Of a stretch of 14,693 nt of DNA, positions 8,088 to 14,690 are shown in pieces. Every line of letters begins with the position of its first letter. Within the stretch, counting starts at the first letter, position 1. The stretch is from Odoribacteraceae bacterium. GTDB taxonomy: Bacteria; Bacteroidota; Bacteroidia; Bacteroidales; Marinifilaceae. The position numbers and the translations under genes were made by a program. The DNA is taken from positions 1-14,693 of the forward strand of contig JAITJA010000156.1 of NCBI GenBank assembly GCA_031279175.1. The letters run 5' to 3'. Below the pieces are notes generated by a model. The model did no database searches. It saw only the letters and a list, made by a program, of their open reading frames with translations, and had not been told where the DNA came from.

Positions 8088-9064
8088 ACTGCAAGGCATA
8101 TATTCCACTCCTCCTCCTCGCGAGCCTCGCCGCCTGCGAGAAGGTCAACGAGTACACCGGGCCGCTCCCAGACCTGAAGCTCGTGCTTTACTCCTTTATC
8201 CAGCCGGATTCGATGGTGCGCGTCGACGCGCGGGTGACCCGCTATTTCTCCAGCGAGACCAGCGAGCGACCGAAGAACTTCACCGGCGAGGTCTACCTCA
8301 ACGGGCAGCTCGCCGGCGCGCTCCGGCAGGTGATCTACTCGCCCTGGCAACCCACCGTGCAGTATGTCGCCGACGTTTTTCCCCGGCCGGGAGACCGCGT
8401 GCAGGTCGTCGCCCGCGCCGACGGGCTGCAAGAGGCGCGGGGGGAGGTGACGCTGCCACTGGAGAGCGTCCCCATCCGCGTGGATACCCTCCTCGTCGGG
8501 ACGATGGGGCAGATCGAGCAAGTCCGCTACGCCATCACCATCGATGACAAGGCGCGCGAACGCCACTATTACCGTCTCGTCATCGAGACGGAAACCTACG
8601 ACCGCGTCGGCGACGAGCGGTATAGCGTCTCCTCGACTTACTCTTTTAACCCGGAGAACGACCCGCTGCTCGTCGGCGGGAATAATACCTGGCTCAACGA
8701 GGATGTCGTCCCCAACCGCTACCGCGTCTTTACCAACGAGACCTTCGAGGGGGAGGGCTATACCCTGCGCGTGAGTGCCGGGGCGCGCAATACCTACCGC
8801 CTCGAGTATGACCTCAACGGCGAGAGGATCACACAATGGCAGGTCATGAGGCATCACGTCAAGCTCGCCCGTATCGACGAGGATACTTACCTCCACCTGA
8901 AGTCTCTCATGCTCCTCGAGATGGAACAGAACGTGATGGAGCCTGTACAGGTGCACTCCAACGTGCAGGGCGGCGTCGGGATCATCGGACACGCCTGCTA
9001 CTCGACCGTCTCCTTCGAGATGCCGGAGGTCGACAGGAGCGAAACCCCATACGGTAACCAGTAA
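8084..9064 (+). CDS. DUF4249 lipoprotein, partner of the TonB receptor
   Basis: A 326-residue lipoprotein. The signal peptide ends in LLLASLAAC, with C18 as the lipidated residue. After it come the family hallmarks of DUF4249: a CEKVNEYTG start, LVLYSFIQPDSMVRVDARVTR (residues about 33-53), a GEVYLNGQ segment, repeated beta-rich stretches such as PGDRVQVVARADGL, and a C-terminal VQGGVGIIGHACYSTV. DUF4249 proteins are commonly encoded right after SusC-like receptors in Bacteroidota and are thought to act at the cell surface, but no biochemical role is established. The start codon overlaps the receptor's stop in ATGA, so the two are probably translated together. The next gene follows after 12 nt. 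Confidence 0.9.
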   Translation: MNCKAYIPLLLLASLAACEKVNEYTGPLPDLKLVLYSFIQPDSMVRVDARVTRYFSSETSERPKNFTGEVYLNGQLAGALRQVIYSPWQPTVQYVADVFPRPGDRVQVVARADGLQEARGEVTLPLESVPIRVDTLLVGTMGQIEQVRYAITIDDKARERHYYRLVIETETYDRVGDERYSVSSTYSFNPENDPLLVGGNNTWLNEDVVPNRYRVFTNETFEGEGYTLRVSAGARNTYRLEYDLNGERITQWQVMRHHVKLARIDEDTYLHLKSLMLLEMEQNVMEPVQVHSNVQGGVGIIGHACYSTVSFEMPEVDRSETPYGNQ

Positions 9065-9076
9065 AAACAACCAGGC

Positions 9077-10528
9077 ATGAAAAAGAAACTATACATCATC
9101 GCTATCGCGACAGCGCTCGCCGCCTGTACCGTCGTCGACGACGGTATGGTGGCGGATAACGTCACCGGCGTTCCCTCCGCCAACGACGACCGCTACGACG
9201 GGTACGCCGAGAACCCGTTCCTCGACGTCGCCGATTACCCCGTCTCTACCTTCTCCGTCGACGCGGACGGCGCCTCGTACGCCAATGCCCGCCGCTTCAT
9301 CGAGGAGGGACAGGCCGTGCCCGCCGACGCCGTGCGCGTCGAGGAGTTTATCAATTATTTCACCTACGATTACCCCGACCCCGATACCGGCGAGGAGGTC
9401 AGTCTCGACGCGGAGCTTTTCCCCTGCCCCTGGGCCGCCGACCACCACCTGCTGCGCGTGGGCCTCAAGGGGAGGGAGATCGCCGCTGCCGACCTGCCGC
9501 CCGCTAATCTCGTCTTCCTGGTCGACGTCTCCGGGTCGATGGAGCCTGCCGACCGCCTCCCGCTGCTCAAGGAGGGGCTCTCGCTGATGGTAGAAGGGCT
9601 ACGCCCCGTCGATCGCGTCGCCATCGTCACCTATGCCGGGCGCGCGGGCGTCTCCCTCCCCTCTACCGCCTGCTCCGCCAGCGGGAAGGTCACCATCCAG
9701 GCCGCCATCGCCCGCCTCGGCACGAAAGGGGCTACCGCCGGGGCCGCCGGTATCGCCAAGGCTTACCAGATCGCCCTCGACAACTTCGAGAGCCTCGGGA
9801 ATAATCGCGTCATCCTCGGCACGGACGGCGATTTCAACGTCGGCGTCTCCTCCAAGGAAGAGCTTGTCGCGATCATCAAGGAGAAGCGAAAGAGCGGCGT
9901 GTACCTCACCGTCCTCGGGGTCGGGCGCGGCAACCTCAACGACGCCATGATGGAGCAACTCGCCGATAACGGTAACGGCAATTACGAGTATATCAGTGAC
10001 GCCGCGCAGTTGCGAAAGATCTTCATCGACGAGCGCGTCCGCTTCTACACCGTCGCCCGCGACTGCAAGGTGCAGCTCGCCTTTAACCCCGCCCGCGTCG
10101 CCGCCTACCGCCTGATCGGTTACGAGAACCGCGTCCTCGACCAGGGGCAGTTCGATGATGATCGCGAGGATGCCGGGGAGATCGGCGTGGGGCAGACCAT
10201 CACCGCCCTCCACGAGCTGAAGCTCCTCGACGCGCCCGGTGAATCGCTCGCCACGCTCTCCGTCCGCTACAAGAAAGAGGTGCAGGCACTGAGCCGCCTC
10301 CTCTCCCGCGACATTCCCGGGGAGATCGCGGGGAGTATCTCGGGGAACTCCCGCTTCGCCGCCGCCGTGACGGGAGCGGGCCTCCTCCTCAAGCGCTCCG
10401 CCTACAAGGGAACGCTCGACTGGACGATGGTCGAGACGCTCGCCGCTGACGCCATCGCGTACGACCCCGGGGGGTACCGGGCGGACTTCCTCCGGGTAGT
10501 CGCCATCCTGAAACAACGGGGATATTAA
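9077..10528 (+). CDS. YfbK-like von Willebrand factor A domain lipoprotein
   Basis: A 483-residue lipoprotein: the signal peptide ends ATALAAC with C17 lipidated, and DD at 21-22 makes an acidic stretch soon after it. The N-terminal vWF_A-associated region lies at about 46-110 (NPFLDVADYPVSTFSVDADGAS; RVEEFINYFTYDYPDP, given here as separate blocks). The VWA domain runs from about 144 to 320 with a complete metal-ion-dependent adhesion site: D150, S152 and S154 in DVSGS, T220 in KGATAGAAGI, and D250 in ILGTDGDFNVG. The C-terminal part (about 330-483) matches the DUF3520-type tail (AVTGAGLLLKRSAYKG). It is somewhat shorter than YfbK proteins often are. The likely role is metal-dependent protein binding at the envelope; the ligand is unknown. 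It lies mid-operon, 36 nt before the next gene. Confidence 0.92.
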   Translation: MKKKLYIIAIATALAACTVVDDGMVADNVTGVPSANDDRYDGYAENPFLDVADYPVSTFSVDADGASYANARRFIEEGQAVPADAVRVEEFINYFTYDYPDPDTGEEVSLDAELFPCPWAADHHLLRVGLKGREIAAADLPPANLVFLVDVSGSMEPADRLPLLKEGLSLMVEGLRPVDRVAIVTYAGRAGVSLPSTACSASGKVTIQAAIARLGTKGATAGAAGIAKAYQIALDNFESLGNNRVILGTDGDFNVGVSSKEELVAIIKEKRKSGVYLTVLGVGRGNLNDAMMEQLADNGNGNYEYISDAAQLRKIFIDERVRFYTVARDCKVQLAFNPARVAAYRLIGYENRVLDQGQFDDDREDAGEIGVGQTITALHELKLLDAPGESLATLSVRYKKEVQALSRLLSRDIPGEIAGSISGNSRFAAAVTGAGLLLKRSAYKGTLDWTMVETLAADAIAYDPGGYRADFLRVVAILKQRGY

Positions 10529-10564
10529 TCCATGAAATCATTCACCTAATAACAACCAAGTAAC

Positions 10565-11050
10565 ATGAGAAAACGAATCTTTTTATTCATCCTGCCTTGC
10601 GTGGCGCTCTTCGCGCTCGCGGGCTATTACATCTATCCCGTCTCCGCCTACATCCCGGTGTTCATGGAGCGGGAGGAGCTGGAACGATCCGTCTCTTACC
10701 GGGACGGGGAGCGCGACCTGGTCAACCCGGGGAAGATCTATCACAAGGCCCCCTACATCTATGTCAACGAGAAGTACAAGGGCGTGCATGTCATCAACAA
10801 TTCCGTCCCGGCAGCGCCCAAGCGAGAGGGCTTTATTATCGCCCCCGGGTGCATCGACATGGCGATCAAGGGGAATATCCTCTACCTGGATAACTCCGTC
10901 GACCTCGTCGCCTTTGACCTCGTCGCCAAGAGCGTCACCGAACGCGTGAAGAATGCCTTCCCCGAGCCTCTCTCCCCGGACGGCTACGCGTGCTACATCG
11001 AGCGACCGGAGAATTACGTGCTCGTGGAATGGAAGAAAAGAAACAATTAA
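10565..11050 (+). CDS. Membrane-anchored protein resembling the N-terminal half of LVIVD-repeat proteins
   Basis: A 161-residue protein with a hydrophobic segment at about 5-25 (signal anchor or uncleaved signal; the only Cys, C12, follows Pro and is a poor lipobox). The rest resembles, from my memory of the family, the first part of Bacteroidota LVIVD-repeat proteins: PVFMEREELERSV, NPGKIY, YIYVNEKYKGVHVINNS, GCIDMAIKGNILYLDNSVDL and a closing VLVEWKKRN. Those proteins usually continue into a second repeat block in the same chain; here the chain stops and the next gene, 10 nt on, starts with that second block. It is probably extracytoplasmic, with a role tied to its neighbour. A search against LVIVD family members would settle the homology. 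Confidence 0.75.
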   Translation: MRKRIFLFILPCVALFALAGYYIYPVSAYIPVFMEREELERSVSYRDGERDLVNPGKIYHKAPYIYVNEKYKGVHVINNSVPAAPKREGFIIAPGCIDMAIKGNILYLDNSVDLVAFDLVAKSVTERVKNAFPEPLSPDGYACYIERPENYVLVEWKKRNN

Positions 11051-11060
11051 AACGATCGCC

Positions 11061-11861
11061 ATGAAAAAGAAATACACGCTCGCGCTCCTCCTCGCCCTCG
11101 TCGCGGCGGCATGTAACACGGAATCCAGCAGCGACCCGAATTACGCCAACAGCGACGGCTCCAGCGACGGCTCCAGCGACGGCGGGCAAGGCGGATCAAT
11201 GGCCCGCTTTACCCTCGCCGGCGACTACCTCTACACGGTGGAAAACGACCAGATGAAGGTCTTTAGTCTCGCCGATCCCTCGCGGCCATACCACATGCCG
11301 AGCAAGGACATCTCCCTCCAGGCAGGCGCGGAAACGATCTTCACGATCGACACGCTCCTCTTCATCGGCTCGCAAAACGGGATGTATATCTACAACATCA
11401 CGGACCGCGAGCGCCCCAGGTTCATCTCCCTCACGATCCACGTCAAGAGTTGCGACCCCGTCGTCTCGGACGGCAGTCACGCCTACGTCACCCTCAACTC
11501 GAACAACTTCTGGTGCGGGCGCTCGACCAACGTCCTCCAGGTATATGACGTCAGGAATACCGCCAGCCCCCTCCTCGTCGCCGAGGACCAGATGGAAGGG
11601 CCGCGCGGCCTGGGCCTCTCCGGGACAAAGCTGTTCGTCTGTGACAAGGTCGGCGTCAGGGTCTACGACGTGACCAACCCGGCGCGACCGGAGTGGGTCG
11701 ATGATCTCGATCACATCCGGGAGATCGCCAGCATACAGGCCTACGACGTGATCCCTCTCGCGACCACGCTCCTCGTCATCGGGGAAGACGGCTTCTACCA
11801 GCTCGACCACTCCGGCGAGCGCCTCTCCCTCGTCAGTAAAATTGAAGTAAAAAGAGAATAG
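11061..11861 (+). CDS. LVIVD-repeat lipoprotein (beta-propeller-like), C-terminal half equivalent
   Basis: A 266-residue lipoprotein with its own signal peptide ending ALLLALVAAAC (C18 lipidated). A low-complexity linker rich in Ser, Asp and Gly follows (residues about 26-45), and then repeats of propeller type: GSMARFTLAGDYLYTVEND, MKVFSLADPSRP, LFIGSQNGMYIYNITD, VLQVYDVRN, KLFVCDKVGVRVYDVTN and LVIGEDGFYQLD. These read as successive LVIVD-style blades. Family members in other Bacteroidota often contain this block as the second half of one longer chain. The start at 11061 was chosen over an in-frame upstream ATG at 10953 because the latter overlaps the preceding gene and lacks the signal peptide. 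The beta-barrel gene follows after 3 nt. Probably a protein-interaction scaffold; no catalytic residues were recognised. Confidence 0.85.
   Translation: MKKKYTLALLLALVAAACNTESSSDPNYANSDGSSDGSSDGGQGGSMARFTLAGDYLYTVENDQMKVFSLADPSRPYHMPSKDISLQAGAETIFTIDTLLFIGSQNGMYIYNITDRERPRFISLTIHVKSCDPVVSDGSHAYVTLNSNNFWCGRSTNVLQVYDVRNTASPLLVAEDQMEGPRGLGLSGTKLFVCDKVGVRVYDVTNPARPEWVDDLDHIREIASIQAYDVIPLATTLLVIGEDGFYQLDHSGERLSLVSKIEVKRE
11151..11186 (+). repeat. 12-bp tandem repeat in the lipoprotein linker
   Basis: Three consecutive 12-bp units (AGCGACGGCTCC twice, then AGCGACGGCGGG) encode SDGS-SDGS-SDGG just after the lipid anchor. Units are a multiple of three, so copy-number change would lengthen or shorten the linker without shifting the frame. 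Confidence 0.85.
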
Positions 11862-11864
11862 ATC

Positions 11865-12500
11865 ATGAAAACATTATATGTACTCCTGCTCGGCGGCCTG
11901 CTCGTCGCCACCGTCGCCCCGGCGTCTGCACGGCGCGACCCGCGCTACACGATCGCCATGCAACCCTTCCAGGCGATCAACGGAACGGCGCGCTTCGACC
12001 TCGAGAAACGCCTGAGCGAGAAAGAATGGATACAACTGGGACTCGCCATGCACACGGTCACGAGACGCGGGAACGAGATACAAGTGACATTGCTCGCGGA
12101 CGATCACGAGATCAACCGCCTCCGGGGCGCCGGCGCGACCCTGAAGTACAAGTATTTTTTCCATCGCTGGTTCTACTACGCCGCCGCCGTCGACTATAAC
12201 CGCTATCGCGTGCGCTACAACGACAACGTCATGCATACCTACAAGGAGGACGGCCTCACCTTCCACGAGTACCTGGAGAATATCGATACGCGGCAAGACT
12301 TCAACAAGTTCTCCACCTCGTTCACCGTCGGGTTACAGAGTAGCGTCAGCCGCGTCTTCTTCGTGGACGTCTTCGCCGGGCTCGGCTACGCGTACAGTTT
12401 CTACGACGAGGACAAGGAATCTTTCGGCTCCTCCATCTTCTCCGCCGGTCACCGCGGCACCTTCCCCGCCTGCGGCCTGCGCTTCGGCATCGCCTTCTGA
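11865..12500 (+). CDS. Small outer-membrane beta-barrel protein
   Basis: A 211-residue protein with a cleavable signal peptide (MKTLYVLLLGGLLVATVAPASA, given here in two parts as a charged start and a hydrophobic core ending ASA at about residue 22). The mature part alternates polar and hydrophobic or aromatic residues in stretches typical of beta-strands (KYKYFFHRWFYYAAAVDYN; FVDVFAGLGYAYSFYDED) and ends in RFGIAF, with the C-terminal phenylalanine expected of outer-membrane barrels. Its size fits an 8-stranded barrel. I do not recognise a specific family beyond generic outer-membrane beta-barrel. It is the last gene of the plus-strand unit, 3 nt after the LVIVD lipoprotein gene, and its last 52 bp overlap the 3' end of the convergent DUF4105 gene. 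Confidence 0.8.
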   Translation: MKTLYVLLLGGLLVATVAPASARRDPRYTIAMQPFQAINGTARFDLEKRLSEKEWIQLGLAMHTVTRRGNEIQVTLLADDHEINRLRGAGATLKYKYFFHRWFYYAAAVDYNRYRVRYNDNVMHTYKEDGLTFHEYLENIDTRQDFNKFSTSFTVGLQSSVSRVFFVDVFAGLGYAYSFYDEDKESFGSSIFSAGHRGTFPACGLRFGIAF

Positions 12501-13675
12501 ACGACCCGCGCGCGGGGCCTTCCTGCACGGGAGGCCCCCGTGACGCGGCAAGAAAGATACCCCATCCACGCGATGATGATCATGGAAGAGAGCACCACCG
12601 CCGGGCGGAGAAAAACCCACGAGATCAACGCGACGACAAGCAACACGATGTAACCGCGCAAGTACCCGCGAATGACCGCCGGGATCCTCTCCCGGGCAAT
12701 AAAAAAAGCCACCACCAGGTTCGCGGGGTTTGCCCAAAGAAGATTGGCATTCGGGGCGGTCGTCGGGTGAAGCGTGAAATACCCCAGGAAGACCAGCAAG
12801 CAGCCGAGCAGCCCCGTGGCCATGAAAAACGGGACGGCCAGGCGGGCAACAAACGCGACACCCCGCCGCCGCGCGAGCAACGCGAGTCCCGCCGCGCAAA
12901 CGGCAAAAACAAACGCGGGAGAAAAATACCACGCCGTCGTCGTCTCCCTCCGCGACGCCCCGTGAAGCACCCGCGCCGGCGAGGCAATCAACTGCCCATC
13001 CACCCGAGCCCCGGCCGCGCCCCGCGCCAGGTAATCGGGCAAGAACATCTGTTCCCACACCGTCGCCTCGGCCGTTGCCGGTGAACCGAGGATAGTATGT
13101 ATCCCCCATCTCGTCCAGGGCGACACGGACAGGTACTCGTCCAGCTGCTCCCAGAAACTCACCCGTCGCCCCGGCCCCTCCCACGCGATCCCATCGAAAA
13201 TCACCGCGATCACGTCCCGCGCCCGCGTCGTGCAATTATCGAACAAGAAATTATAAAAATAATCCCGGCTCCCCGGGAGGCTATTCTCCTCGAGCATCTC
13301 CCAGAGCCGCTGCCTCTGGAGAGAGTCGAGCCGCAACACCTGCTCCTGCACCTCCCGGTCCTGGTAGTAATACTCGGCCATGAAGCGGGGAAACGTCTCG
13401 CGCGACAACCGGTACAGCAACGTGCCGCTCGCGAACTTGAAATAAAAACCACGCGTCGCGAAGTCGAACGTGCCATAATTGAAAACCTCGTCAACGCCAT
13501 GACCGGGGTCGCGCACGCGAATAGCCGTGTGCCCGAACAACGAGTAAAGCTGGTCGCCCGGAGCGCACGTCAACAAGCTAACCTCCGCCTTGCCGGAGAG
13601 CACCCCCGGAGACGTAGCGCCACTGGCCGGGAAGAACCACGACGCGACAAGTAACAAACAAGTGAATCTCATCAT
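12449..13675 (-). CDS. DUF4105 exported membrane protein with run-on C-terminus
   Basis: A 408-residue protein with a signal peptide (residues 1 to about 20), the DUF4105 domain at about 30-240, and three or four membrane helices at about 252-270, 279-300, 340-356 and 360-376. Conserved-looking motifs are YSLFGHTAIRV (H49), FNYGTFDF and NFLFDNCTTRARDVI (C148). The His/Cys pair recalls circularly permuted papain-like (NlpC/P60-type) enzymes, but that is inference. The last 30 residues form a strongly basic tail with no membrane character. Part of it is encoded by a hairpin at 12514-12538, and the last 16 codons lie antisense to the end of the outer-membrane protein gene, suggesting loss of an earlier stop. 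The start overlaps the truA stop in ATGA; a second ATG follows immediately. Confidence 0.85.
   Translation of the reverse strand: MMRFTCLLLVASWFFPASGATSPGVLSGKAEVSLLTCAPGDQLYSLFGHTAIRVRDPGHGVDEVFNYGTFDFATRGFYFKFASGTLLYRLSRETFPRFMAEYYYQDREVQEQVLRLDSLQRQRLWEMLEENSLPGSRDYFYNFLFDNCTTRARDVIAVIFDGIAWEGPGRRVSFWEQLDEYLSVSPWTRWGIHTILGSPATAEATVWEQMFLPDYLARGAAGARVDGQLIASPARVLHGASRRETTTAWYFSPAFVFAVCAAGLALLARRRGVAFVARLAVPFFMATGLLGCLLVFLGYFTLHPTTAPNANLLWANPANLVVAFFIARERIPAVIRGYLRGYIVLLVVALISWVFLRPAVVLSSMIIIAWMGYLSCRVTGASRAGRPRARVVQKAMPKRRPQAGKVPR
12514..12538. other. GC-rich stem-loop at the convergent gene junction
   Basis: GGGGCCTTCC (12514-12523) and GGGAGGCCCC (12529-12538) pair over 10 positions with one G-U wobble, leaving the loop TGCAC. 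It begins 14 nt after the stop of the plus-strand outer-membrane protein gene, where a terminator would be expected, but neither strand has a T tract after it. It also lies inside the reading frame of the convergent DUF4105 gene. It may act as a weak or factor-assisted terminator, or stabilise the 3' end of the plus-strand transcript. Confidence 0.5.
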
Positions 13676-14421
13676 AACTTAAGATTAACCGGGTATTCTA
13701 TATCGCGCAGGAACAGGGCGTACCCGGGGACAGACGAGCCTGCCGCGCGACGATCTCTTGCCTCGATGACGCGCCGGAACTCCTCCTCGCTCATCTTCCC
13801 TTGACCCACGCGAAGCAATGTCCCGACGATCGCCCGCACCATGTTGCGCAGGAAACGATCGGCGCGAATCGTGAACACCAGCTCACCGTCGCGCCTCTCC
13901 CAGCCAGCATGAAGAACGCGACAACGGTTCGTCCGCGAGCCGGAATGTAACCGCGCGAAGCTCGTGAAATCGTCCGCCTCCAGCAGCAAGCGACACGCCG
14001 CGTTCATCAATGCCGCGTCCGGGAACGGGCGAACGAGAAACGAGAAGGGATAACGAAACGGGTCTTTCCACTCGCGAGCGTGGTACGTGTATGTCCGCGA
14101 TAACGCCGAGAATCGCGCGTGCGCCCCCTCGACCACGGGGTAGATCGCGCGAATGACCACGTGCCGCCCGAGTACCCCGTTCAACGACCGCGCCAGCGCC
14201 GCGGGGGAGGTAACGGCCTCCGCGCGATCGAAGTGCGCGACGAAAAACGAGGCGTGTACCCCTGTATCTGTACGTCCCGCGCCCGTCGCGTGAATCTCCT
14301 CGCCCAGCAACAGCGATAACGCACCGTTGAGATCGGCCTGTACCGATGGCGCGCCTGACTGCACTTGCCACCCGTTGTACCCGCTCCCGTTGTAAGCCAT
14401 CTCGATAAAGTACCTGAACAT
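13672..14421 (-). CDS. truA: tRNA pseudouridine synthase A
   Basis: A 249-residue cytoplasmic enzyme that converts uridines 38-40 of the tRNA anticodon stem to pseudouridine. The start YFIEMAYNGSGYNGWQVQ, the active-site block GAGRTDTGVHA with catalytic D52 (the equivalent of D60 in E. coli TruA), LSRTYTYHAREW, and the C-terminal FLRNMVRAIVGTLLRVGQG are all diagnostic. Length is standard for the family. It is first in a two-gene unit: its TGA overlaps the ATG of the DUF4105 gene (13672-13675). A good -7 box lies 26 nt upstream of the start. Nothing links TruA functionally to DUF4105, so the pairing is probably a matter of genome compaction. Confidence 0.97.
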   Translation of the reverse strand: MFRYFIEMAYNGSGYNGWQVQSGAPSVQADLNGALSLLLGEEIHATGAGRTDTGVHASFFVAHFDRAEAVTSPAALARSLNGVLGRHVVIRAIYPVVEGAHARFSALSRTYTYHAREWKDPFRYPFSFLVRPFPDAALMNAACRLLLEADDFTSFARLHSGSRTNRCRVLHAGWERRDGELVFTIRADRFLRNMVRAIVGTLLRVGQGKMSEEEFRRVIEARDRRAAGSSVPGYALFLRDIEYPVNLKL

Positions 14422-14627
14422 GCCCCGTGTTTTAAAATTAATGTTCCAAAAGTAACGCGAATAGACCGGAATCCACGCGACTCCCGGAAGGAAAAAGATC
14501 TCCCGCTCCTGCCCTTTAATTATACCTGTCGCGCACGCGTCCGAAATTAACCCCGGTACTCCACGGGCGTCACCAGAAAGAAGTCTCGCTAACCGTGCTG
14601 CTAATTATTCTTTCCCTGCCATTAATT
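14422..14627. other. Non-coding stretch upstream of truA
   Basis: About 200 nt without a supportable gene. It is visibly richer in A and T than the genes around it, holds the truA -7 box near its left end, and shows no RNA gene or strong hairpin that I can see. A plus-strand frame at 14365-14550 (61 codons) overlaps truA and has no domain character, so it was not called. Confidence 0.6.
14447..14454 (-). promoter_or_regulatory. Bacteroidota-type -7 box for truA
   Basis: On the minus strand this reads TACTTTTG, an exact match to TAnnTTTG, about 26 nt before the truA ATG. The expected transcript start is near 14440, giving a leader of about 20 nt that is AT-rich. The -33 region carries no clear TTTG, so the call rests mainly on the -7 match and its position. 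Confidence 0.55.
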
Positions 14628-14690
14628 GATGCGTGTTTCACGGTGATTGGTGCATGTTTCTCGGTGATTGGCGGGTGTTTCACGGTGACA
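14628..14690. repeat. Three 21-bp imperfect tandem repeats at the window edge
   Basis: Units at 14628-14648, 14649-14669 and 14670-14690 share the pattern GnTGnnTGTTTCnCGGTGATT with few changes (third unit: GGCGGGTGTTTCACGGTGACA). Units one and three contain TCACGGTGA, a near-palindrome with a central G. Read on the minus strand, the repeats encode a 7-residue motif (HRETPAN, HRETCTN, HRETRIN) ending in TAA at 14622-14624, but a second minus-strand frame is also open. The array may continue past position 14693. There are no unique spacers, so it is not a CRISPR array. Confidence 0.8.

Noticed and set aside
8069..9070. A 333-codon minus-strand frame opposite the DUF4249 gene
   Set aside because: It mirrors the real gene almost end to end, has an Asp/Val/Gly/His-rich composition typical of antisense reading, and has no promoter or domain evidence.
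9599..10516. A 305-codon minus-strand frame opposite the VWA gene
   Set aside because: The plus-strand VWA frame has a full MIDAS set and a lipobox; the antisense frame has nothing beyond being open.
10532..10549. A five-codon frame (MKSFT and stop) in the gap after the VWA gene
   Set aside because: It is too short to support as a gene or leader peptide, with no attenuator-like structure around it.
11041..11065. A sequencing frameshift as the cause of the split LVIVD gene
   Set aside because: The first frame ends in a natural stop at the expected domain boundary, and the second starts with a full signal peptide and lipobox, which a frameshift would not create.
10953..11861. A longer version of the LVIVD lipoprotein starting at 10953
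   Set aside because: It overlaps the preceding gene by about 100 bp and buries the signal peptide and lipobox that begin at 11061.
14628..14690. A CRISPR array from the 21-bp repeats
   Set aside because: The units abut directly with no unique spacers and are shorter and more variable than CRISPR repeats; no cas genes are present.
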